From Reticulitermes lucifugus (Eukaryota > Arthropoda > Insecta > Blattodea > Rhinotermitidae): DNA of 54,717 nt. The translations under genes were made by a program, and so were the position numbers. Below are positions 45,201 through 54,717 of the stretch, one piece after another. The DNA lies in assembly GCA_026260175.1 (NCBI GenBank), contig JAKCWW010002645.1, positions 241 through 54,957 of the forward strand, read 5' to 3'. The notes under the pieces were generated by a model. It was not told where the DNA came from and ran no database searches. It saw nothing but the letters and a program-made list of their open reading frames with translations. Every line of letters starts with the position of its first letter. The stretch's first letter is position 1.

Positions 45201-47223
45201 TAACTTTCATAGTTTTGCCTCAGCAGCACAAACACCAAAAGAGCACATTTCTACATGCTACGGGGTGCCATGAAAGCAAACATTAGAGGCATTCTGATGG
45301 CATCCTCGGAGGTAAACAAGTTACAGTATGTAGAAATGGAAATTGGCAGTATATATGCAAGTCTGAAAGTTTAACATTTGTATTAAACTAATATTTTAAT
45401 TTTAATTTTGGCACTCATTTCAGGAAGCTTTGAGTCAAGTAAAAGTCTGTGGTGATTCATTAGTTATTAGTTTGTGCTGTATTAATGTTTGCATACAAAA
45501 CTACTCCTGTATCATATGGTTAAAGAAGCCACCATACTCTTCTGTCTTGAAAATTCAGGCAGCAGCATTGACCTATATAGTACATGTGAAAGGTGCACAG
45601 GGTATATCACCTTTCATGGCAAAATCGCTTAGGAGAAGTTGCTCACGTGTAAACTAGTTAATGAAATGGTAATGCTTTAATTATTTTATGAATACTAAAA
45701 TCTTTCTTTGGCCTTATAAAGTGCTACTGTGGAAATGGGATGTTTACAAGAACTGGTGCTGAATGCAACCACAGGGAAGTGGGAGAGGGAAACTTCTTGA
45801 CAGTAAAACAAAAAAAGGTAGCATTGTACATTCAGTTCAGACCAGTGTGAAACTTTAGAATACCTGATTTGGCTACTTTGAAACTGATGTATAACAACAT
45901 TTGTCCCATCTTCCTGTGGTTCTGTCAAAGAGGTTTGCATATCCTGTGTACACAATTCCAATAGCATTTTGTAATAATTCTGGATTGTAAATGTGAATAT
46001 CTATTTTCATATCCCAGCAAAAATTAACAAAAAAAATTGTTATGAGCAGCTGCAAAATTCAGTTTGAGTAATGGTGATCAGGAAAGGGGCATGGAAGCGT
46101 ACCCAGTCATGTAAATTAATGTTCATCTGTGTCCTTTACATGTTTCATTAATTACTAGCCAATATGGTGGTTATATTCATCCAAAAACTACGTGGTGCTT
46201 CATTTTAGATTGTTATATATTTTTATTTTTTTATATATTTCAAATGAAAAATGAGTTACTTTCACACAATAATTCTCAATATTAAATAGTAAAGCCACAT
46301 ATGCAGTAACCTGAAGCATATATAAAGACTTGTTTTTTAATTTCCTTATTACAATTATTAATACTAGTTATAAATAATGTGCAGTATTATTGTATACTGG
46401 ATTATTCTCATATTTCAAGTGGTCCCTTCTTTGGGTATATGTGGGAAATTTTTGTATGGTTTGCAGTGTTTCAGTCCTGCAGTGATTTTTGTACTATTTA
46501 ACTCCCATCGATGACTCCCTTAGTCCTGATGCGATGGGCACTATCTGTCCCCTAGACTTGTTGGCAATTTGGATTCATAGCTGCAGAAACAGTGATGATA
46601 TTTATGTGTGGTGTGAATGGTGGGACACCAGGTGTAATGTCATGCAAATAAATGTTGGTTACTTTCTATTTAGTCATGCTACCTAGTGCAATATTGTTAA
46701 CTGGGTCCCTGATGTGTGTGTATGTGTGCAAACACACGTTTGTGTGTGTGTGTAAGTAAGAGAGAGAAAGGGCCTTATGCAATATGAATATGCTTTAATG
46801 ATTTTAACTGGTGATTGGTTACCATCTTGATACAATACTGTAGTGTGAATAATGCTGTGAATGCAGGTTGGTTCCTTACTGCAGCCCAACAAGCCAAAGG
46901 GAAATGCTGAATCAAATGACTGCCCTCAACTCAAGGACAGTATGGCAAGGGGATGGAAAGTACCCCTCAGTTTAGTGTAAATTTTCTGGTTAAGCAGGGT
47001 TTTACGCTAAGTTTCCCAGCCCTTGCTGTCTTGGCTGTAGAATCCCTATTCTTCTGCGTAAGAGGATCACCCGTTGTTCTAGTTCACTCAAGTTAGGAAA
47101 GCACTAGTTTGTATTCTAATAGTAATATGGGGTACTTTGTGTGCATTTCAACCACTACCTACTATTTTTATGAATTTTTGTACATTTTTCTAATTTTTGT
47201 ATGACGTACTATCCTGGGCGGCG

Positions 47224-47323
47224 GGAAGTGGCTCGGAGGCAAAGCTTGCTCGCCGCTTGGGATTCATGTTGTTACCTACCCCCTCTTGCTCATGGTTTGG
47301 ATGCACCATCCCCAGCCACTTCC
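47224..47323. repeat. GC-rich inverted repeat in AT-rich flank
   Basis: GGAAGTGGCT (47224-47233) and AGCCACTTCC (47314-47323) are perfect reverse complements around an 80-nt GC-rich segment (GCGGCGGG, CTCGCCGC). It stands out from its AT-rich surroundings. Confidence 0.5.
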
Positions 47324-49950
47324 TGAAGCCCAGCATTGCTTATTTGTACCAGGGGAGTTTTTCCTAGTTATATTTGTTGGATATCAAAACTTTTTATGTT
47401 TTATAAAATAATTATAAAAAATGTGAACTGTGTTTATTTGATAAATATTGGTGTTAATTCTTCTTGGCAAACAGAGTTTTCATACTGCATTCCTGTCATC
47501 CAGTTTATCCTTTCTTGTATTTCCTTACTAACATCTGTGTTTTTCTTTTGTACTTTATCTCTGCTCGTTGCTTTTTATCTTTGGAAAGATTCCTATGTGA
47601 TAATCAACCTGTTTGATCTACAGTTCTGCCTGAAAACATGGCTCTTGTACTAACTACTTAACAATATTCTTTTCTGATGTAATTTTTGGTAGTTTAATAA
47701 AGCAGGTGATATTTAAAACTAACCCACTAATTCTGCCTTACTACAAACCACAGACAGCATTCAGTTCCAAGTATATGACACACTAAATGGGATGAAGGGT
47801 ATTGGTCAATGTTGAGCTCTTTCAGAGCCCCTATCTGTCCTCTCAAACATGTCAAGTTTGCTAGACAGTGGTTTGTGGTATTATGTATTCATTTTATTGA
47901 TGTATGATTTTTATATATCAGCAATTTAATGATGTCACCAAGACACTGCAAATACAGTGGCTGTCCTGCACGGCTGCAAACCATGTTGTGGAAACTGTGA
48001 ACTGCGTCTCCTCTGATACACTCACCATAAAGTGCAGCAACAGATTAACTTCCTGCAATTCTTAGATCATTGCTGATGTCAGTTGTGTGAAAACTTCAAT
48101 TGTTGTTTTCCATAATTTATGTTAAACATAAGCAACAAAAATAAAGTAGTGTCAATTGTGGAGTATACTTTACACTCAAGAAATGTAATTTTTAAGCAGA
48201 AATTTATAAATCGCTACTTGCCCCTTTTATTTATGGACTCTAGCTTGTCTTGGCTTCAGAACTTCAGTACTGCTACTTATATTCAGTGTTTCGTTGTGCA
48301 ACTACATTCAATAATATGTAATAACTATTATTCAAAGACACATGATGTTCAGTGGAAGTCAACATACATAATTAGAATGCACCATATACAAGGTGAAAGA
48401 GTAACAGGCATGAAATAAATTTGTTCATCCATACATGGGCAGACACCATGATAAATTATCTTTCATTTCTCAGTTAATTTGGATTTTCTTATTGAATGTG
48501 AACAGTGAACAAACATTTAAGCTTAATGTGTAAAAGTGCATTGGTTTTACTGTAGGTCTTTTTCCTTACTGCGTGGATCACACAGTGTAACAGAATCGTG
48601 TTCGTGTAGTGTCTCCAGATATGCTTTATATTGACTATTCTGGAATCTGCCCATCTAGTCAAGAAGGGCATATAGTAGAATGCATTTCTCATACAGCAGA
48701 TCCTGTCACCCCATAGTAAGGTGATCTGGGAGTGTTGGTTGACAGCTTAGAGTGGAAATGTAGCGTACAGATACTGTTTTATACAGTTATATTACTGTTG
48801 TCCGTCTGCTGCCCTGGTTACATGTATGTGGAGGTGGAGACAAGTCTTCATTCTCCCACATGCTTTAATCCGTGGCCTTATGGTGTGGTGCTTATTATAA
48901 GCAAGGGAATACTATTAACATGCTCCCCTGTGTGTACGATAACATTTAAAAAGATCATACTGCTGCCAAGATAGTAACACTTGTCATTACACAAATTGAA
49001 AGCCAGGACAGGAAAAGAAAATGATACATTTGAAATGAATTGAGTTCACAAGGAATTGAACATTGGGTTGCATCATGGACAGAACATCGATATACGGAGA
49101 TTTTAGTTTCTCAGGGGGCTCTACACTTGGGTTTCACACAAGACCTCACATACTGAAGATGACAGGATAGTGATAAATTTACAATGGGCTGCGTATATAC
49201 AATGACAACTCAGCATGCAGGTATATCATGGGCTTTACAGTGCTGTGTTGGGTTATGTAGGCATGAGTGAGTAAGCACATATTAAACTACTGAAGCCTGT
49301 TGGGTAACACTCCATTTTGTATGACTGGAAAGATCATGGTTATACAAGAATAAAACTGATCTAGCGTGCCATAACATCAGGACAGGAAAAAATGAATCAG
49401 GTAACATCATTTTTTGCTGAATATACTGTAATTGTTTTAAAACATGATGTAGGCATACTTTCATAGGCACTCAAAAATAATGTTTGTTACATTTTATGAC
49501 ACATTGCACATTGTACGAGTAGATCGCTTCCAGTGTGCGAGGCTCATATCCTGTTGTATTTATCCTGTCATCATTGCATTTCCATTGTATTGCAAGTAGC
49601 CCCTGTGTGAGAATGGCCAAAAGTAACTATGAACAATACTGTCTTCTGTGATCTAATGCCGTGTATCGTGGTGGAAATTTACAGACGTTTTGAGGAAACA
49701 GTGGGAGATTAATAAGATGTAGGATAATAAGAAAAATCCATTACTTTTGTGGTGCAGGATTTGGTGGCCGCAACTCAGCTTCTGCTGCCAGAGTGGTAAC
49801 CACAAATTTTTTAATCAGGATGTAATAAATGTATAAATTATGATTTAGAAATAACGGTTGTCACGTATTCAAGTTAAAAGCTTTATGGATGGATGGCTTA
49901 TATATCTCGAATATTGTGATTAATACAATCATTATCTGTACCACTCCCTA

Positions 49951-50639
49951 ACTTTGTTCAACAAATAATGGGTTAAATCATTCGGACGATGTTCGTCAAA
50001 TCTGTAACTGTGTTTTGAAATGAACTCCCGACGATTGTACATACACTCAGGCCGTTACAACTGTTACCACACGTCACTGCCTGTCCCCTAGCTACGAGAG
50101 GAAAGGATGGTATTCATGAATATACATTTCACAAAACATTCACGCCTCCGTCATCTCACACACACTGCAGCAGACACTCCGTGCTACGAAACATTAGCAT
50201 AAGCTCACGTTTATGAAGCGGATCTGAAACACCATACCGTTCCAAATGTAATCCTAGCTGCGCCGAATTCGTCGTGACAGGAGAAACAGGGAGGGTACAA
50301 ACTAGGCAGGGAGTACATACAGCTGGAGTGGGATTGAAGTTGGTCATGGATGTGACGCAAAGCACACTCTAGTGGTGAAACTTTGAAGGTAGCATGTAAG
50401 ATTTACAGATTGACCTCTCACAGTAGGTGGCGAAGTTTCGGAGTGGCTAGAGGCGAAGTGTAGTGGATGAATCGGTACTAAATTGTGTTTGCTGTGCTCT
50501 TGTTACAAACGTTGGAATATGGCGTTGGGTTATTAACGGGTAGAAGTGGACGCAACTCTGTCTTTGTGCCCTACGTTATCGTGGTGTGTGATGTTATTGA
50601 AAAGGTGGCAGAACGTGTATAATAAGTAACATTGTGAAC
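49951..50639 (+). promoter_or_regulatory. CpG-rich HEXIM promoter and 5' UTR region
   Basis: CpG density rises abruptly at about 49,980 and stays high into the CDS. No TATA box at a convincing position was seen; this fits a CpG-rich, TATA-less promoter. The transcription start is not determinable by eye. Minus-strand frames here are short and unsupported. Confidence 0.45.
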
Positions 50640-51641
50640 ATGTCGGATCGTGAAACGCCTACTGATAATAATAGTGAATCCGTTGATACTGGCAGACGCG
50701 ATGACGTAAAATGCCTTGCACAAACATGTAACGAGCAGCAGCCATCTGGTGGCGAGGTCGAGAATGCAAATGAAAACAAGGGCGGGAGTAATGTATCGTG
50801 TGCAGATGACGTTCGAAAAAGAAGAAAAACGCGTCGTGGAAAATCGAAACGTCGTAAATTTCAGCCGTATAGCAAACTGTCGTGGCAGGAACGTCGTGAA
50901 CAGGAGGACAATCAGACGAAACAAGCTAATAAAGTTCGAGCACAAATGTTCGCACATGGGCAGCCCGTTGCTCCTTACAATACGACACAGTTCTTGATGG
51001 AGGATCATAATGATTTGCAAGACCTGGATGTTCAGTTGAAAGCGGTGACAACAAATTCGGATAGACTTAGAACAAATGCTTCATTATTTCAAAGACCATC
51101 CCGAGCCCGTGATTCAAGCCTCAGTGTTGATTCTGATGATGAGTATTTCTATTCCTCTCCAGAAGATGAGGAGGAATTCTTAACTAAGGAATTCTCAAAT
51201 GCATATGAAGATTTACATGCAGAGAGGTTGAATCAGATGACAAAATCTCAACTTATTCAGGAATATTTACATCTCGAAGAAAAAGTTGACATGTTAGAGA
51301 AAAGGCTGAAAAAACCACAGAGTCTGGAGATAAGAGGGCAGATGAATGATACAGATACAGATATTGAGCAAGGAGAAATGCAGATGGATAAAGAAACCTC
51401 TCACAAATTGCAGTTGTTTCAACAAGAAATCAATAAGTTGTTAAAAGAGAATGAACAGTTGCGTCTTGAAAATGAGTGCCTGCGCCGCACTTATGATAAA
51501 GAAGACATGGTACCTTCAGTGTCATCATCAGTTGATTCAGAAAGTGACAGTTCCTGCACCTCTCCAAGCAATTCAAGTGGTGATAGTGCCGATAGAGAGA
51601 CAGGTTCAGCCAATGAGAGCGGAATAAAAACATGCCATTGA
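50640..51641 (+). CDS. HEXIM: HEXIM homologue, P-TEFb inhibitor (single exon)
   Basis: A 333-residue protein in one uninterrupted exon. HEXIM binds 7SK snRNA and inhibits the CDK9-cyclin T kinase (P-TEFb) in the nucleus, limiting RNA polymerase II pause release. Visible parts are an acidic/polar N terminus (1-56); an Arg/Lys-rich 7SK-binding and nuclear-localisation region (59-75, RKRRKTRRGKSKRRK); PYSKLSWQERREQE (76-89); the hallmark APYNTTQFLMEDH (111-123), whose PYNT segment contacts the kinase; an acidic block (164-181, SDDEYF, EDEEEF); and two coiled-coil segments (about 192-226 and 255-285) matching the dimerisation and cyclin T-binding domain. A Ser-rich tail follows. The ATG at 50640 is the first in frame. 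Length is close to human HEXIM1 (about 360 aa), which is also intronless. Confidence 0.97.
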   Translation: MSDRETPTDNNSESVDTGRRDDVKCLAQTCNEQQPSGGEVENANENKGGSNVSCADDVRKRRKTRRGKSKRRKFQPYSKLSWQERREQEDNQTKQANKVRAQMFAHGQPVAPYNTTQFLMEDHNDLQDLDVQLKAVTTNSDRLRTNASLFQRPSRARDSSLSVDSDDEYFYSSPEDEEEFLTKEFSNAYEDLHAERLNQMTKSQLIQEYLHLEEKVDMLEKRLKKPQSLEIRGQMNDTDTDIEQGEMQMDKETSHKLQLFQQEINKLLKENEQLRLENECLRRTYDKEDMVPSVSSSVDSESDSSCTSPSNSSGDSADRETGSANESGIKTCH

Positions 51642-52670
51642 GAACTTGTGACACAAACAGTGCAGAAGTGGAGTGAGCTTTATTGGTGGGTAGGCTAATT
51701 TTAGCAGCATTGAACCTTCTATTTAATTTAAGGTTTGCTGAAAAACTCCATTATGTATGTATGTATATATATATACATATATAGATGTCTATATGTATAT
51801 ATCTAGATTCAAACTTTCATTGTAATTACCATTTTAGAAGTTTTGTATGCTTTTTACTTGTACATTTTTCAAAAATGAATGCACAGAGTAGAAAACTGAA
51901 CTTTTAAATAAGTGGTTTTTAGGACATGATTTGCTAAATTATACAGAGAGTGGAGTTTTTTTTATTAACCATTAAATTATATATTGTAATATATCAAACT
52001 GCACATTCTTTAGGCTGTAACAACTGCCAGCATTTGCCGAGATTGTATAAGCTACCACTTATTGTAGTCAATACATACAGAGATAGAGAGGGTGAAGGCA
52101 AATTTAATGTGTAGAAATGTATGTAAGATGTCTTGCTTGATATGGTTTGTGTTGATGTGACAGAATTGGAACTTATTTTATGCAACTAATCAAGAGAACA
52201 TAGTGAATTTAAAGTTTTAGTGAATACTGGTAGATTTAGGTAGGGTATGTGTTATAACTCTCGCGTCATTTTTATGGGCACTGTCCTGTGTGCTAGCATA
52301 TCTTCACTGTAATTTAGCAGACAGTTGGCAAGTTATGTCTAGTCCCTCTTAAAATTTGTTAATAGGGGCTTTGTTCTTAATTCCAGTTCGTGTTAAGCAG
52401 AAACTGAAATGCACTGGATGTGTCAGTGCAAAATTGTTATTTCATTGAGTATATATGGAATGTGTAGAACATGCATCAGACTTGAAGCTCTATGTCACAG
52501 GAAGCTGACATGTTACATGAGACTGCTACATTACATTATGTTTCACTATAAATGGAACCCCTGGTCTAGTGATTGGTAGTACCAATTGTGTATCGTGTTA
52601 TTTTGGATAAATTTCGCTTTTCATCCATTATTTAATGCATATGTAGTGTAAATAAATGTACACTAATGGA
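51642..52670 (+). other. HEXIM 3' UTR (probable)
   Basis: AT-rich and CpG-poor, with an (AT)n/GTAT simple stretch at about 51,750-51,805. It ends at a canonical AATAAA. No other gene is seen. Confidence 0.6.
52651..52656 (+). terminator. Candidate HEXIM poly-A signal
   Basis: AATAAA 1.0 kb after the stop, followed by GTTCTGTTGTC about 20 bp downstream, a plausible GU-rich element. It is the first canonical hexamer after the CDS. Confidence 0.6.
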
Positions 52671-54522
52671 AGCAGTTCTGTTGTCATTACACAGCTCATC
52701 CTCTGTGACGAGGCAGTACTCTTGCCTCTTTTGTTTTCCCCTCTCCAAAATGAGTAAAATCATTTTGACTTACTTGCACCTTATAATCATCACCATCTTT
52801 CCCATTTGAGTGTACCTCACTTTTTCAAAACTTTTTCCTTATTCATACAAACAAGAATTAATGTCATTTTATACAAATGTATGAAATTGTGTTTAGCTGC
52901 CATTTTAGGTTTTCCTTATTGAAGCAATATTCAACATATGTGATTACCACAACATGGTGAATCTCTGGACTGTAATGACAACATAACCAGTGGTGGTAAG
53001 GTCGTGGGGTGCGTGGATAGCAGGAGAACCAGCATGGTCCACATGCTGGCACTTTCTTCATTTTGAAGGAGACATGTCAGAGTACTCTACGACAAAGTTG
53101 TATTTATTTCATATTCTTTTAAAATTTGATCAGTAACAAATTATATAACTTACTGCCCTCTAGTGCTAGTTAAGAATGAGTGGAGCTGTGCCTGCACTCC
53201 CCTCTGTATACATTCAGGGCATGTGTAGGGTAACTTAACCTTTCCTTCTACAAATTGCAGATCTTATGCTGTCCCAGATGTGTTAGGTATTTGTTACTTG
53301 AAGTGAAATTATAATGAATTGAGTAATGAGTTGTGAGAGAGTAAATGGATGTTGCAAGCCATTTAATTTTTAATGGACAACATTAAATTGTTGAACTCTA
53401 AGGGATGGCCCAGAATGTTGGGTATTTGATGCAACAGACATTAGGAGTATTTACAGTTTCTGTTTAATCTTCTAGTCCTGACCCAGCAGCTCTTCGTAAG
53501 GATCCTGGATACTTGTTCCTAAGTGACATGTTAACACTGGGTGGAATTTCGTTTATGTATGGCCCTTGTTATGTTTCTTTAAGCTATTTGCACCCACACA
53601 CAACACATAGCACTGATGAGATGCCTCACCTGTTGTGAATGTGGAGTGGGAGATGTTCAAGTAATAGTTTCCTGGGCTAATCAACAATAATTACAATTTA
53701 AATTTTAGATGACAGGTATGATGAAATAGTTTCCAGTCAGTTATCACAAAGCACAGAAACAAGTTGCTAAAATTGCATACCTTCTGAGCCAGTTCACTGA
53801 TAGGATGCCTTACACACAGACCTGCAGGTGTTGCAAGGAATTCCTTTGTGTTTTATTTGGAGATTTTAATTTGGGGTATCACATATTTTTGTGTAATGAT
53901 GTCTGATACAACATACCCACTAAAGAACATTGTTTAATTATTATTATAATAATATTATTGACTGGGAATCACTGTTTACAGGTACAGTTGAGTGATGTTG
54001 GTATGTGCTCTTCTGTTTCCTTCAAATATTGACTTGCGCATTTAGGAAGGGCTGTCCCTTCCCTCCCTATTCTTGTGAAAGTGCAAGAACTATGTTCCAG
54101 AACAGTTATGCCCTGTTTCCCATATTGTATGAGGCAAGACATGCCTGTAGCTCCTCATAATAACTTTGAACCAGTTGGCATAATTCCATGAAAATTTCTG
54201 TGAATATCGTGGGAGTGGAGGTTGCTCAACTGCATATTTTTCATCATCAGTAATGCTAACATGGTGGTTGTCAACACTTATGATTTGGTTGTGCTCGTAG
54301 TGCTACATGATGTAGGGCCATGAAATGCATAGGATGTTGTATCTGAAAAGTTTAACAACTTCTTTGAATGCCCTGCTGTCCCTGTAGGATGTGGAAGAAC
54401 ACTGTAGCAGATGTTGGAAATCCGTGTTGTGCTTTCGGTTTGATAGTAATATGTGACAAACTGCTGGAGTTAGTTATGAGAAATTGTGTATAGAAGTAGA
54501 TCACAAACACACCTACAGATTC
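52671..54522. other. Intergenic, no gene recognised
   Basis: AT-rich and CpG-poor. Only short frames are present, and nothing was recognised apart from the LINE fragment that follows. Confidence 0.5.
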
Positions 54523-54717
54523 TTTTAAACATTTTTATTGCCTAAATTACAAAAATTATAAAGGAGGTAAAGAAAAGGATAGCCATTGCAAAGTTGGCAT
54601 TCCAAAATAAGAAGTCTCATCATGAACAAGAATCTAAGCCTTGAAACAAGGAAAAAGTTTATAAAAGCATATGTGTGGAGTGTCATGACATATGGAAGTG
54701 AAACATGGACATTGGGA
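54523..54717 (+). mobile_element. LINE reverse-transcriptase C-terminal fragment, cut by window edge
   Basis: One frame reads KKRIAIAKLAFQNKKS (to about 54,620). After a frameshift a second frame reads MNKNLSLETRKKFIKAYVWS and then YGSETWTLG up to the last base. This is the conserved region after the catalytic palm of RTE/L2-type non-LTR reverse transcriptases (xYVWSVxxYGSETWTL). The shift shows that the copy is dead. The element continues beyond the window. Confidence 0.88.

Larger units (their letters stand above)
41279..49950 (+). other. orb2 3' UTR and downstream flank
   Basis: 8.7 kb of AT-rich, mostly CpG-poor sequence. The proximal part must be orb2 3' UTR; its end is unknown. AATAAA hexamers occur at 42277, 46647 and 47696, among others. 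No further gene was recognised on either strand; frames of about 100 codons (e.g. 47336-47653) are low-complexity. A TG-rich simple repeat is at 46710-46755. Orthologous orb2/CPEB mRNAs often have long regulated 3' UTRs, so distal poly-A use is plausible. Confidence 0.5.

Noticed and set aside
47336-47653. 105-codon plus-strand hydrophobic ORF
   Set aside because: AT-rich low-complexity translation downstream of orb2 with no start context or recognisable family.
50571-51020. 149-codon minus-strand ORF opposite HEXIM
   Set aside because: Antisense shadow of the HEXIM CDS.

Overview
The window looks like nuclear DNA of a hemimetabolous insect. Its two recognisable protein-coding genes are insect-type: a spliced CPEB2-4-class gene (orb2) and a single-exon HEXIM homologue. 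Introns are large, intergenic DNA is long, and there are several tRNA-derived SINE families, a jockey-type LINE, a hAT-like MITE and a Tc1/mariner-type transposase fossil. A cockroach or termite is my best guess from the repeat types; this is inference, and no species is claimed.

Positions 1 to about 29,000 hold no convincing host gene. This part is CpG-rich and packed with repeats: tandem arrays with periods of 37, 74, about 25, about 45, 99 and 32 bp; SINE families A, B and C, several copies with target-site duplications; a decayed transposase (about 250-1330); a 343-bp hAT-type MITE with a perfect 8-bp duplication; and a scattered group of short palindromic repeats with hammerhead-ribozyme-like cores.

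From about 29,000 to 49,900 CpG drops sharply. This block holds the 3' half of orb2 on the plus strand: six exons (31797-32006, 33779-33891, 35698-35908, 36609-36790, 38261-38371, 41162-41278). They encode the last 314 residues: a short linker, two RRM domains and the C-terminal zinc-binding (ZZ) domain. The N-terminal exons were not found. The introns carry a truncated jockey LINE next to an assembly gap, DNA-transposon remnants and a degenerate tandem repeat. A long AT-rich 3' flank follows.

CpG density returns at about 49,950 in the presumed HEXIM promoter and 5' coding part (CDS 50640-51641, 333 aa, plus strand), then falls again within the same exon. The rest is HEXIM 3' UTR or flank, ending in a frameshifted LINE fragment cut by the window edge. 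Both genes act on mRNA output: orb2/CPEB in translational control through 3' UTR elements, HEXIM in restraining P-TEFb through 7SK RNA. I see no evidence that they form a functional unit. The most unusual signal is the recurring hammerhead-like core inside palindromic repeats.
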